In this document: positions 38,988 through 49,819 of the stretch, in pieces | How positions within the stretch are numbered: the first letter of the stretch is position 1 | How the letters are laid out: each line of letters opens with the position of its first letter | Source of the DNA: Pelagophyceae sp. CCMP2097 | Taxonomy: Eukaryota; Sar; Pelagophyceae | DNA: 49,819 nucleotides | Assembly (NCBI GenBank): GCA_026770575.1 | Contig: MU657265.1 | Span: 7,778-57,596 of the forward strand | Reading direction: 5' to 3' | Notes under the pieces: model-generated | Seen by the model: only the letters and a program-made list of their open reading frames with translations | The model's database searches: none | Told to the model about the DNA's origin: nothing | Translations under genes and position numbers: made by a program

Positions 38988-41900
38988 ATGGCGGAGTCGA
39001 GCCGCGAGGCGCGCACGGCGGCGGCGGCGGCGAACGTGCGTTTTGCAAAAGCGTGGATCGAGACAAAGAAGTGATCGACAGAGAAGAAAACACAGAGCAA
39101 CTGCGCAACAGAGCAACTGATCGACGAAGGAGCTGCGCAACAGCAGAGCTGGACAACAGAAGAGCTGCGCACCAGCAGAGCTCAACAACAGAGGAACTGG
39201 ACAAGAGAGGAGCTTTAACAAGAGAGGAGCCGCAGCACCAGAGGTTGACCACGGAGCCGCCAAAGAGGCAGCGCAAAGTCGAGAGGCTGCCGCCCGTCGC
39301 CTCTCGTCTGTCTTTCGCCTTTTGTCCTTTGGGCGGGCACGCCCCCCACGCACGTAGGTGAAAAGGGACGCCTCGGATTTCCTCTCCTGGCAGCTCCTCA
39401 TCGCCGAGGTCGAAGGCGCCGGCGACGCGGCGCGCCTCGACGGCGTTTTGCGCAACTGCTTGGCACATTTCCCTCTTGTTTATGGGTATTGGTCCAAACT
39501 CGCTCAGCTGCGGTCCAAAGTCGCTCAGCTGCGCAACGAGGCGGGCCGCGAAAACGAGGCGGGTTTGGAAGAGGCCGTCGAGGTGTTTGAAGAAGCTCTG
39601 GGTTTCCTCGGAGCCTCCGTCGACTTGTGGCTCAAGTACGCCGCCTTGGCCGGCGATGCGCGAGTGCTCGAACGCGCGGTGGAGGCGTGCGCCTTGGACC
39701 CGCGCGTTTCGCTGCTTTTTTCGGCACTGGCACAACTTGAAAAGGAACCACGGGCGCACCTGGCCGTGCTGAAACGCTCGCTGGCCGCGCCCGCGGCCGA
39801 ACACGGCTCGGTTCGCGCGGCGGTGGACAAGGCCCTCGAAGAGGCGGGCACGCCGAATCCTGCACCGTTTTTGCAAGAGTGCGTTGAGGCCACGCCCTTC
39901 ATCCCGCGCTTCGCGAGCGCGCCGTTAGGTGCGGCCAGATTCAAGAGGCCGCAGAGGCCGCGTGCGAAGGCGGCGTGCGCAATAACGCGGGGTTCGGGAA
40001 TGGACGTTTCGAACGATGACGCACAACGCCCGGTTCGCGACGTTTGGATGCACAAAAGGGGCCCCTCGAGGGTGGCAACCTCCGGTATACGTGTGGCCTC
40101 CCGCTCTGCCGAGGGCGGAGGCCCTCCCTCAAACGGACCGCACGAGGGTCCTTTTCGACGGCCCCGAAGACGGCGGAGGACGGCGGCTCTGAAGATGGTC
40201 CGTTGCGACGCCTCGACGGTCCCCAACGGCGCCTCGATGGTCCGCGACGCCTCGACGGCCGGCCCGAGGGACGTTGGACGGCCCGAAGATGGACTCCCAG
40301 GTTTTCGGCGGGCCGAAAAAGGATCCTCTCCTCGGCGGTCCATTTTCGAGGGACCCTCGCGACCCTCGAGGGCCAGAAAACCCGGTGTTGGCCTCTTGCC
40401 ACGGTCCAAAGGGGGACGGTCCCTGATGCGGCCCCTGGTGCGAGGGAGACTGTCCGAGAGGGCCAGTCCGAGGGACCCGGAGACGGCCTCGAGGCGGTCC
40501 CATGCGGCCCCTCGTTGGACAGGGGCCGAAGACGGTCCGACGCGGCCTCGACGGCCCCGTAGACGTCGACGGTCCCATGGCGAATGAGGCCCCAATCGGC
40601 CAAACGGGGCGGTCCTCTTCGTCTGCAGAGACGGTCCGGAGACGGCCCCGGAGACGGTCCGACGCGGCCCTGAGACGGACGGCCCTGATGACCGCCTCGA
40701 CGGACCAACGAGGGACGGCCCCGCGGTCGGGGCCTTTGACTCTCATCGGCGGTCCGTCGACAAAGGCCCCGAGGACGGTCCTCCTACGCCTCCGACGGTC
40801 CGAATCGGCCACTCGCCGGTTCCGACACCTCGCCGGACGGTCCTCGAGGGAGACGATCCGAAGACGGCTCTCCGCGCCCCCCGTGGTCCCTCTGCGCCCT
40901 CGGGGTCCGACGGGGGCCTTTGATGATCCGACGACGGCAATGAAAAGGCCCGTAGACGGTCAGACGCGGAAAGAGGCCTCTTCACAGGCCTCACAAGCCT
41001 TGATGGTCCGTCTTCCTCGGACGAGCACTCCAGCGGCCCCAATATCGCGGACCGAGGCCGGTCCTCTGCGGAGACGGCCCCGAGACTTTGGGCGCCCACT
41101 GCATGGTCCGACTGCATGGTCCGACGCGGCCCCAGTCGTCTGGAGTCCGACGACACATGGCCCGCTCGCATGGGCTCAAGCGGCCCTGACGCGCCCCTGG
41201 ATGCGGCCCCGTCGAGGGACCCCCGTCGAGGGACCCCCGTCGAGGGTCCCTTGACAGGCCCGACGCACAGCCCGGACCTCGGAGCCCCGCGGCCTCTCAC
41301 GGGCGGGTATTCGCGAGCCCGCTTGGGCGCCTTGTCCGGCGCCGCGGGGCGCCGATCGCTCGAGCGCGGGGCCACCGCCACGCGCGCACCAACCTTGCTC
41401 CAGCTGCGAGGTCTCCGATGCATTTTTGCGCATTTTTGCGTCGGCCGTTTGACGTCGGCCTGAATTCGACTTCGGCCTGATTTCGTCTCCCAAAAGGTAC
41501 GTAGCCCGCCAGCGCTTCGAATCGGCCCTCTCGCGGCCCTACTACCACAACCAGCCGCTCTCCGCGGCGCAGTTAGCGGCCTGGGGCGCGTACTTGGACT
41601 ACGAGGAGGAATTCGGCGATGCACGCCGCGTGGAAGCCGTCTTCGAGCACAACGCCGCGCCCCCGGGCAAAAGGCCCTCTGCGGCAAAAAGATACGAGAC
41701 GGCGGCAGTGGACTCGTTGGATGATGCCGTATGGGCGAGACGGAGGGATATGGGCGCACTCGCCGTGTTGTGTTGCAACGCCGGCCAAATGGCAGGGAGC
41801 AGTCGCCCAAACGGGCCAAGGAGGCAGCCTGAGGCCGCCGGGCCCTTTGGACGTCTTTTTGGTGGGCTCGGGATCAAGTTCCAGAGACGGTTCCAGAGAC

Positions 41901-44900
41901 GGTTCCAGAGACGGTTCCTGAGACGGTTCCAGAGACGGTTCCGAATGCGGTCGATTTGACGGCGGTTTCTCGGCTGCCGGCTCCTCGACTGCGGCCCCGA
42001 ATGCGAAAGGCCCCGAGTGCGACGCCCCCTGGACGGTCGCTCGGGCGGTCGCTCGGACGGTCGCTCGGACGGTCGCCCCTGCGGGCCTTTCAGAGAGGCC
42101 CTGCAAGCGACCGCAAAAAAGAACTTGGGAGTGGCCGCAAAAGAGGCCCCGCAGTTGCCCGCCCGGAGAGCTCCTTAGGCGGTCACTTGCCCGGCCTCTT
42201 TCAAGGGCCCTCGAGACGGCCCCTCGAGACGGCCCCTCGAAACGGTCTTTTCGTACGGTCCCTCGAGAGGGCGCCTCGAGAGGGCGCCTCGAGAAGCGCC
42301 TTGAGACGGTCCCTCTCAACGTCGCCTTGAGACGGCCCCTTGAGAAGACGCTCGAGAAGGCGGCTGCCCGCCGGCCTCTTTTATCCGGGCCCGTCTCTGA
42401 AGCCGTCTTCCGGCCGTGTATGAGACGCCTTGGGCAGCCTCCCTTCTCCGGCCCTGGAGCCCGCAAGCCGGACCCCCTACGCTGGCCCGGTCGACGCGGA
42501 GCGCGACGTGGGACGTGGCGCCCTTTCTCAATCGAAAGAGATGCGTCCCTGGGACCGTCGAAAGAGGCCGTCTCCGGGACTGTATCTTTGGACCACGTCC
42601 CGGGCCTTTCGACGGGCCGCAGAGAGGCCGCCTTCCGGACAGTCGGCGGCCGCAGATTACCGTGTACGGCCCCGTGTACGGCCCCGTCTCCGGCCACGGG
42701 CTCCGGGACCGTCGATGGCGCCTCCGGGCCCGTCGACGAGGCCTGTGGAGCGCCTCCTGGGCTTCGGCCTTTCGGGAGGCCCCTGTCTGGGGCCCCCGTC
42801 TCGGGACGACGCACAAAACCCGTCTCGAGCCTTTCGACGCAATCTGGAGACACCCTTCCCCGAACCGAGGCCATTCGACGCGGGGAGGGCAGGAGAGGCA
42901 GCGGGGGCGGCCTCGGCCAGTGGGGCCGTCTCCGGGCCCGTCTCTGGGGCCGTCTCTGGGTCCGTCTCCGGAACTTCTCCGTGCCCGTCTCGGAGGCCCA
43001 TCTTCGAGGCCGTCGACTGCCCAGAAGGACCGTCTCTCAGCCCGTCTCTCAGCCGTCGACGGCCGAAGAAGAGCGTATCAGGCAGTGCGGCGGCGGCCCC
43101 ACAAAGGACGCGCGATGGCGGCGGCCCCACAAAGGACGCGCGAGAGCGGCGGCCCCACAAAGGACGCGCGAGAGCGGCGGCCCCACAAAGGACGCGCGAT
43201 GGCGGCGGCCCCACAAAGGACGCGCGAGAGCGGCGGCCTTGCGCCGGGGCGTGTTGGGAAAGGCGCATTTTTGCATCTTTAAAATTTGAAACTGCAAACT
43301 TGAAACTGCAAACTTGAAAAGAGCAACTTCACAACCCGGCTAGGCGTTGCCTCATCCCGTGCGCCGACTACGCCGACTTTTGGGTCCGGTACGCTCTGTG
43401 GGCCGCCGGGGCCAAGGGCAACGACGCCGCAAGTGTGGTGATCGACCGCGCATCGCAGTTTCTCACAGTGTCCGCCAAAGGCAAACCACGGTTGCGTCCA
43501 TGTGTCCTTGAGCATGGCCCTTTGAAACAACGACCTCGTCCAAAGGCGGAGGACGGTCCTCAAGGCCGGTCTCTTGGACACTTGCCTTGGACGGTCCCGG
43601 AGACGGGCTTTGATGACGGTCCAAAATCAAACCCGACGGTGCGCGGTCAAGCGACCCCGAAGGCGCGCCTCTGGCAAGGAGACGTGCGTGGGACCCTTAC
43701 AAAAGAGGCAGTACGACCGTCCGGCTTCGCACTTTGGACCCGTTGGACACGCCCTCACGCGCAAACCCCGTTCAAGGCCCCTTTCTGCGCTCAAAAACCC
43801 GCAGCTGCCTTCCGAAGCCGCGAAGAAGGCAAGCGATAGGTACCTTGGCGCGTCGCCGGACGTGGCCCTGCTCCAGGCGCAGCTCCTCGAGGCCCGCGGG
43901 CTCGTGGACGAGGTAGTGCTCCGAACTCGTCTCGAAAAGACGCACCAAAGGGCCTTGGGAAAGGCCCTTCAAAGGCCCTTGCCGTAGGCCCGAGAGGTCT
44001 ACGAGCGCGTCTGCGACGACGTCGCGCCGGGGCTGCTCGAGGGCGCGCTGCAGTTTGCGCACTTTGAACGGCGGCAGGTCCGTTGGGCCGTCGGGGGTTG
44101 ACCGTCTGCAAGAGCCTCCGTACGGCAAGACATCCTCGTAAGATACGCCCCAAATGCATTAGGGCGACGTCGGCGAGGCGCGGCGGATCTTCGAGGCCGC
44201 CGTCGCGGAGAGCGACGGCGCCGGCCGCGCGTGCAAGGCGGCGCCGGAAAACACGGGCAAATGCGGCGGTGCGGTTCAGAGCCGTTTTTGCGGGACGCGG
44301 GCGGCCCGGGGACTTTGCGGCCGTCTCGGCGGTCTGCTGGACTTTGAACGTCTTTCGGAGACGGACCGAGGAACGGACCGAGGAACGGACCGAGGAACGG
44401 ACTTGCACGGACCTTTGGAACGGACCGAGGAACGGACGGCCCTTCATACGGCAAACCCGAAGAGAGCACGTCCCCACCGCGGACCTTGCCTCGGAGGACG
44501 GACTTTCAAAAAGGGCCTGAATTGCCGACGTTGCTTACGGCCCCTAGAGGCCGACGTGGCTTACGGTCCCTGTGCAAACGCCTGCGCTCCACGCGCGGCC
44601 CTCCGCACGGACCGGAGAGGCGGCGCCGGTTGACGCACGTAGAGGTGGCCTCGATACGGGCCGGGTATGGGCCGGGTATGGGCCGGGTATGGGCTTCAGC
44701 GGACCCGGTCCAAAAGGCGGTTTGCTGCCCGGAGACGGACCCGGAGACGGACCCGGGGGCAGTCTTTGCACGGACTGTCTTTCAACGGGCAGTCTTTTCA
44801 CGGACTGTCTTTTAACGGACCCCTCGAGAGTCGCTGCGTGGTCCGTAAGGCGGTCCATCGGCGGACACTGTACGGACCAGACTTCGGCCGGTGTCTCCGG

Positions 44901-47900
44901 GCCCTGGTCAAAGGGACCTGGTCAAAGGGGACCTCGCCACGGGGACCTCCGTGTATCGGGGACCTCCGTCTCAGAGCGACCTCGTCTGAAAGGGACCACA
45001 CTCACGGCATGGTCACGGGGGCCGGGGTCAATAGGGCCCTTTGCCACAGTGGCCCCGTCCTGGGCTGCACGGGGCCCTTTCGACTCTTGTCGCTCTTGCC
45101 ACAAGGACGGCTGCAGAGGCATCTCTTCGAAGACGTCGATAACGGCACATGCCAAGACGGCTGCACGGGGCCCTCTCGAGAGGGCGCTTTCTGAGGCGCC
45201 GTTTGGCGAAGCTCTACGCAGCGACCCGGGCCGACGTTGCGTCGCCAAAATGGCCATTCCGACGTCTGCGACTCCCAGCCCGGCTGGATGCGACCCGGCA
45301 ATCGACCCACGCGGTGCCAAAGGGAGACGGCCAGCCACCGGCCTCGGAACTTTGTGATTCGGAGACGGCCCGCCTCGGAAAAACAGAGGTACCATCGACC
45401 AGAGTCCGTTGGTTCGGTCCGTTGGTTCGCTTCGGGGCCCTTTTCCTTGCGTCCGTGGGTTCGGTCCGTCCGCCCGCCGCGATGGAGTCATTCGGACCCT
45501 TCTGACTGGGACCCGAGGACTGCGGAGACGGGGCCCGCGATTGGCGGTCGAAACAGTCTCCATCGGCCGGCATCTTCGTAGAGGCGGCCCTGTACGTTTG
45601 CAGGAGAGGCTCAAATTTGCAAGTCGTGGCTTGCGACTGCGGCCCCGACTGCGCTGCGGTCGAAAAGACTGCGCCCTCGGTGCCCTCGTCAGAGACGGTC
45701 TTACACAAAGCCTTTGGCCTGGGAGACGGCCTGTTTGGGGCAGTTTGGCCGGGGTCGCACTGCAAAGGTCCTGGAGCCGTCTCAGCGCGGGCCCGTGTCG
45801 CGAAAAGGGCGGCTCCTTCCCACGACGCCCAAAGTGGACTGCCGAAAATGAAGTGCCGAAAATGAACTGCCGAAAAAGCACGGTCCCTTCTTAAGGCTCA
45901 AAGGTGCCCTCGCATGCGAACTGCGTCCGGGGGCCGTCTGACGGGACGCCGAAAACGAGACCCCGGCCGCCCTCTCGGTCTTAAAAACGTGCGACCCGGA
46001 GCTGGCCCTTTTCGGCACAGGGGCGACGCGAGGACGGCCCTGAAGACGGCCCCTTGTCCACGGCCCCTTGTCATCGGCCCCTTGTCATCGGCCCCTTGTC
46101 ATCGACCCCTTGTCCACGGCATTGAGTCCTCGCCGCACTCGGCACCCTTTGGGGTCCTCGCCGAACTTGTGCACCGCTTCGACGGCCCCGAGACGCGCCC
46201 CCGGCGTTTTCGCGGTCGAGTGCCGGCCCCGCGCGCGACCCGATGGTGGGCACGTCGCTCGCCGACTACGGGCCCTTTGGCAAATTCTCGGCACTTGGCC
46301 GCCTAGGCACCTGTGCATGCACTTCGCCGCCTTTACCGCCGACGCCCTCCGGGACGTGGCCGGCGCGCGCGCCATCCTCGAGCAAGCCCTCCGCACGCCG
46401 CGGCGTCGCTTTTTGAAAAATGTCGGGCGCCTTTGGATTCGCAGGGCCTTTGCGCCCACATTCTACGGCCGTCGACTTTGGGCAGCGCGTTTGGACTTTT
46501 GGCGCTAGGCCACGACCCGGCGAGCGGCGAGCTGCTCCGGGCGTACTTTGAGCGGGCAGCGGCGTCGGATTTCGGCAGCACTTTTCCGGCCACGCGCATC
46601 CAACTCCGTCGATGGATGCGCGCAGAATCACAAGACGGAGGTCGATGGATACGTGCGGAGATGCTGATCCAACGCGGGAGACGAGTCCGGAATGCAGTCT
46701 CAAATATGCCGGAGAAAGGCGTCGGAAAAAGGCGAACCTCGCGACTGCAAAAAAGGGAAAGACGAGGCGGTCTTGTCAGACTTTGCACGGCGACCTTTGC
46801 ACGGCGGCCTTGTCACGGCGGCCTTGTCACGGGGGCCTTTTCACTCGGGTTCTTGCCACTGGGGCCACTGGGTTCGGGTCCCGGGGACCTCGCCGCTGGT
46901 TGCGGGGATGCGGGGATGATGCTCCAAAGTCGCAGGGTCCAAATACGGTGGCACGGGGCCCTTTTTTTAAAAATACCGTTGCGACGGCCGTAAATGCCCA
47001 TTTTTGGGACCACTCGAAGCATCTCGCCGGTCTGAGACCGCACTGTCTCGCCGGTCTGAGACCGCACTGTACGGTCCAAAAGCGGTCCGGAGACGGGTCG
47101 GAGACGGGCCGGAGACGGGCCGGCCTCGTGCGGGACCTACGCGGCCCGGAGACGGCCCGTCGACTGACGTATCCGAGACGTGGCTCCGGAGTTGCTGCAC
47201 GGTCGCGTACGGCCCTTGAATGCCGGTCACGGCCCTCGACCCCGTACCGGCCCCGTACCGGCCCCGTACCGGCCCCGTACGGTCCAAATACGGTCCGAGA
47301 CGGTCGCCCTCGACGGCCCTCGACGGTCCTGTGCGGTCCTGTGCGGTCCTCGACAGTCCTCGACGGACCTTGGAGACGACGCCTTATGATGGTTCGAGAT
47401 GGCGCCCTCAACGGTCCCGGAGACGGCCCTTCGACGGTTTTGTCCCGACGGCCCCGCGCGGCCCTCGAGAGCCCGTCGACGGTCCTATGCGACGACGCTC
47501 GACGAACCTCGACGGACTCGAATGACCGGGGTCGAGCCATCGAGACGAGAAGCCGTCGAGACGATGGTTGAGACTCCCCGTTTCGACATTCCGGAAGACG
47601 GCCCTCGAGACGGTATTTGAGGCGGCCCCCTCGGCGGCTTCAAGCCGGCCGCTACGTCCTCAAGACAGCCCCAAGACGGCCCTCGAGACGGTCCCGGAGA
47701 CGGCCCTCGAGACGGCCCTCGAGACGGCCCTCGAGACGGCCCTCGAGACGGCCCTCGAGACGGTCCCGGAGACGGCCCTCGAGACGGTCCCGGAGACGGC
47801 CCTCGAGACGACGTTGAGACTTGCCTGAAGACGGCCCTGAAGACGGCCCTCGAGACGGCCCTCGACAGTCCTTGAGACGCCATAAAGGCCTAACACGACG

Positions 47901-48836
47901 GTCATTAAGACAGCCTCTTGACGGCCTCGAGGCGGCCTCGAGGCGGCCTCGAGACGGTCCTCGAAACGGTCCTCGAGACGGCCCTGAGACGGCCTTGCGA
48001 CGGCCCTGCAGACGGCCCTGCAGACGGCCGCCTCGAGTTGGTCCTCGAGACGGCCCTCGAGACGGTCTTCGAGACGACCTCTCCGCCGTCCTCTCGACTC
48101 CTCTCGACTGTCCTCGCGACTGCCTCGAGACGGGCCTGACGACGGTCCTGAAGACAGTCCCCGAGACGGCCCTGAAGGCTGCCTATGGTGAGACTGCCCG
48201 CGGTTCCGAAGACGGCCCTGTAGACTTTGAGGCGGTCCCCTCGGTGGCTTGGAGACGGCCGCTACGTCCTCAAGACGGCCCCAAGACGCGTGTTTCGTCG
48301 GTCCTCGAGACGGTCCTCGAGACGATGCTGAAGGCCGCTCTTCCGACAGTCCTGAAGGCGAGGCTCGCGACGGCGGAAAATATTCCACCCGAAGAGTTGC
48401 CAGGTTGGAATGTCGCCACGGCGGCGAAGACGCCATGCACCGCGTCTTCGGCATCTTCTCCCACGCGTGCGTAGACGCCAAAGGGCCGCGCCGCGGCATT
48501 TGGGGCGGCGGTGACTTTCTCCGAGCTTTGCCACTTGAGACGCCTCGCCCCCACGCGAGCGCCGTGTTCAGGCTCGCGCGGCCGGCGTGCGCCGTCCCGG
48601 CGGAAGACCAAAAGGCGCTCTGGGCGGCGTTCAAGGTGCGCCTCTGAGTGGTCTCTGGGTCTTTGGGGTGCATCGTCGTCTGGCCGTTTTTCTGCGGCGC
48701 GTCGGTCGTCACGCGCCTTGAACGTCGGCCATTTTTCCGAGGCCCGCGGCAGGCGTACGTCGGCGACTTTGGCGGCGTGGCGGACGTGCTGGCGGCGGAT
48801 TCGCTTTGCCAGCCGCATACGCGCGCAGCCGCCTAA
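38988..48836 (+). CDS. PRPF39: PRPF39, U1 snRNP-associated pre-mRNA splicing factor (HAT repeats)
   Basis: PRPF39/Prp39 is a HAT-repeat protein that helps U1 snRNP engage 5' splice sites. Exons: 38988-39035 (MAESSREAR...), 39358-39928, 41505-41646, 43344-43467, 43805-43912, 43988-44077, 44163-44230, 46307 to about 46400, 46509 to about 46600, an exon ending at 48635, and 48753-48836 (TAA). Matches recalled from the family: FPLVYGYWSKLAQL, ASVDLWLKYAAL, RFESALSRPYYHNQPL, CLIPCADYADFWVRYALW, AREVYERV, GDVGEARRIFEAAV, HFAAFTADALRDVAGARAIL and GDFGGVADVLAADS. Exons 1-8 join in phase if exon 3 uses a GC donor (41647-41648). Joins between exons 8 and 10 are not resolved. Introns range from 75 to about 2080 nt. 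Identity is firm; the 3' half is partial. Confidence 0.9.
39036..39357. other. PRPF39 intron 1 with CAACAGAGCTG-like repeats
   Basis: The donor is GTGCGT, the acceptor GTAG before VKRDASDF. The interior is purine-rich, with irregular 15-20 bp units such as CAACAGAAGAGCTG. A long open frame on the opposite strand crosses it but is antisense to clear coding sequence. Confidence 0.8.
39929..41504. other. Expanded PRPF39 intron 2 (1576 nt)
   Basis: GACGG/GGTCC-rich sequence of low repeat regularity, with CGAGGGACCCCCGT repeats at 41214-41245. No gene is seen. Confidence 0.75.
41879..41943. repeat. 12-bp minisatellite GGTTCCAGAGAC
   Basis: About five tandem copies, one with GGTTCCTGAGAC. Confidence 0.9.
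43089..43236. repeat. 28-bp minisatellite (GCGGCGGCCCCACAAAGGAC + GCGCGAGA)
   Basis: GGCCCC recurs at 43095, 43123, 43151, 43179 and 43207, exactly 28 bp apart. Units differ only at GATG versus GAGA. Confidence 0.95.
44231..46306. other. Expanded PRPF39 intron 7 (2076 nt)
   Basis: The donor GTGCAAGG follows ESDGAGR, and the acceptor CTAG precedes HLCMHFAAF. It contains GGACCGAGGAAC repeats (44365-44400), GGGTATGGGCC repeats (44662-44693) and GGCCCCTTGTCATC repeats (46047-46105). Confidence 0.75.
46600..48500. other. PRPF39 late introns, exon positions uncertain
   Basis: GAGACGGCCCTC arrays dominate 47570-48320. A segment at about 48420-48475 reads EDAMHRVFGIFSHACVDAKG, resembling a HAT helix, and may be an exon; it would join ahead of the exon ending at 48635. 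TCTGAGACCGCACTGTCTCG repeats occur at 47030-47068. Confidence 0.5.
47690..47830. repeat. 12-bp minisatellite CTCGAGACGGCC
   Basis: About nine copies with GGTCCCGGAGAC interruptions every few units, the same pair of unit types as at 7936-8130 in CFAP58. Confidence 0.9.
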
Positions 48837-48930
48837 ACGCACGCCGCGACGGCGTCAACGCGCCAATCGTTCCTTCACTTTCGGCGAGGCCTCCCCACGC
48901 CGGGCGCGTCCACGCGTCCGCCGGTGAACG

Positions 48931-49020
48931 GCTCGCACCTCCCAGGCTCCCGTAGGGAGCCGATGTGGATGGTGTGATCGCTAAAAGAATGTTCCAATTC
49001 GGAGCACATAACCTATGCGA
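48931..49020 (-). repeat. Dispersed ~90-bp repeat, copy B (inverted)
   Basis: Reverse complement of 34012-34103, with a few substitutions around the CACACC/ATCC junction. Confidence 0.9.
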
Positions 49021-49149
49021 GAACACGCTGGGTTCGTTTTTTTTCCTGGGAGGGGTGAAAAACCACTTAATCCAAGGTAGCAGTCGAGACTGCGCATCCA
49101 GAGGAGCGGCTGTTGACATGAAAATATGACACCATCTGTCACTGACGTA

Positions 49150-49277
49150 TGCCCTGGCAAAAGGGATTTCCGGTCCCAGTGCCAGGAGCCAGTTGAGAGA
49201 AGTGTATATAAACATATCCCATTCTAATTGAGTTTTTTTTTTTTTTTTGGTACCCAAACCCGGATTTGAACCGGCGT
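49150..49277 (-). mobile_element. tRNA-related (SINE-like) repeat, copy 2
   Basis: On the minus strand: a T-arm (49259-49275: GCCGG, TTCAAAT, CCGGG), then a poly-A run of about 18, then TTTATATACACTTCT and GGCTCCTGGCACTGGGACC, as in copy 1 at 5193-5360. A MITE is inserted right at the T-arm (TA at 49277). Confidence 0.65.
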
Positions 49278-49469
49278 AGGAAGTTCCGTCCCCTATTGGA
49301 TTCTGCTCCCTATTGGATTCGGAATGGCCAATGAGAGGGCTTGAAAATGCAATTTGTTCAGAAAAAGCATTTTTGCACCAATCCAAGAGCTTAAAAAGTG
49401 TGAAAAAGTTCAGAAGAAGGTTGGAATCCAATAGGGGATCCTGAATCCAATAGGGGAAAGGACTTCCTA
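49277..49469. mobile_element. MITE copy 2, 189 bp, TA target-site duplication
   Basis: The element 49279-49467 is flanked by TA. It begins GGAAGTTCCGTCCCCTATTG and ends with the inverted form ending AAAGGACTTCC. Two subterminal CCCTATTGGATTC copies lie at each end. The centre has AATTTGTTCAGAAAAAG, as in copy 1. The terminal motif is diverged (CCTATTGGATTC versus CCAATTAGAAT), but the layout and length match. Confidence 0.88.
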
Positions 49470-49819
49470 CATTCATTTTCCTGGGAGGGGGGAAGCTTAC
49501 GCGACGCGTGTCGTGGACGAGCAGGGCGCGGACGAGCAGAGGGGGGGCTAACGCGACGCGCGTCGTGGACGTTGGGAGGACTTTATGACCCCTTTGTTTT
49601 TACGGCCGATGTTTCCGGCTCTCGGTCGTCGCGCGGCTGGGCGTTCTACCCAACCAGCTCCGCCTCTGGGCTCTGCCTCTGGGCTCAAACAGCAGTTATG
49701 AATATAGGGACTGATTTAAATCTCTTGAATTCCCACTCAGAACAATTTTTACTTTCGGGAGGAGACAAGGAGCTTGAGAGACGCTCGAGAGACGCCGCGC
49801 GCCCGTCCTCGGGGGAAGC
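49470..49819. other. Window end, repeats only
   Basis: Contains copies of the GCGACGCGTGTCGTGGACGA motif (49493-49526 and 49549-49572), shared with 30328-30362. TTTTCCTGGGAGGGG at 49477 matches 49039-49056. No gene is supported. Confidence 0.5.

Larger units (their letters stand above)
41647..43343. other. Expanded PRPF39 intron 3 (about 1.7 kb) with arrays
   Basis: Contains GGTTCCAGAGAC (12 bp, about six copies, 41879-41943), GGTCGCTCGGAC (12 bp, 42034-42075), CCCTCGAGAGGGCGC-type units (42255-42300) and the 28-bp array at 43089-43236. The acceptor is CTAG before RCLIPC. Confidence 0.75.

Noticed and set aside
38857..39876. 339-codon minus-strand frame
   Set aside because: Antisense to the well-supported PRPF39 exon 2 and crossing its intron; no recognisable domain.
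43089..43236. CRISPR-like regular 28-bp repeats
   Set aside because: The units abut with no unique spacers, and this is a eukaryotic intron.
42327..43317. Three overlapping ~300-codon frames
   Set aside because: Intronic, with a 28-bp array (not a multiple of three) reading through in every frame.
49233..49250. Poly-T as a retrotransposed gene tail
   Set aside because: It is the A-rich spacer of the tRNA-related repeat; no coding sequence precedes it on the minus strand.

Overview
This is nuclear DNA of a eukaryote. The genes are split by GT-AG introns, the sequence is GC-rich, and there is an assembly gap of 10 N (36318-36327). No prokaryotic operon or rRNA gene is visible. The likely source is a flagellated microalga: an axonemal protein (CFAP58) sits beside an octotricopeptide-like (OPR) repeat protein and a BTB-Kelch protein. 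This mix and the repeat styles resemble pelagophyte or related stramenopile algae, but the taxon is inference; only 'flagellated protist, probably photosynthetic' is well supported.

Layout. 3-566 (+): 3' end of an OPR-like repeat gene. 1809-4934 (-): CNOT11 (CCR4-NOT subunit), six exons. 6613-27123 (+): CFAP58, at least 22 exons over 20.5 kb. 27.1-34.1 kb: an AT-richer, mobile-element-rich zone with uncharacterised ORFs, a duplicated hairpin, a degenerate ~10-bp AATCCCG satellite and several elements with terminal inverted repeats. 34183-35550 (+): an intact, intronless T1/BTB-Kelch gene between two inverted copies of a ~215-bp repeat. 35.6-38.9 kb: tandem repeats, a MITE, a broken gene of SH3-like repeats (-), and a 533-bp inverted-repeat element. 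38988-48836 (+): PRPF39, a U1 snRNP-associated splicing factor. 48.9-49.8 kb: dispersed repeats, including a second MITE of the same family and a tRNA-related repeat.

The three conserved genes serve RNA metabolism (CNOT11, mRNA deadenylation; PRPF39, 5' splice-site recognition) and the flagellum (CFAP58). Nothing suggests they work together. Exons were placed by protein similarity remembered from the families and by requiring that splice phases agree at each join. For CNOT11 all six exons join in frame; for CFAP58 all but one stretch does.

The most striking feature is intron architecture. Within one gene, introns are either tiny (40-124 nt) or 1.5-5.5 kb long. The long ones are largely short-period minisatellites (12-15 bp, up to 28 bp) built on a GAGACGG core. 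Three arrays (periods 13, 14 and 15 bp) repeat GACGGTCCGTT or a close variant, which contains GGTCCGTT, the same string that forms several of the real 5' splice sites. These arrays produce most of the long open reading frames seen in all six frames, which are not genes.
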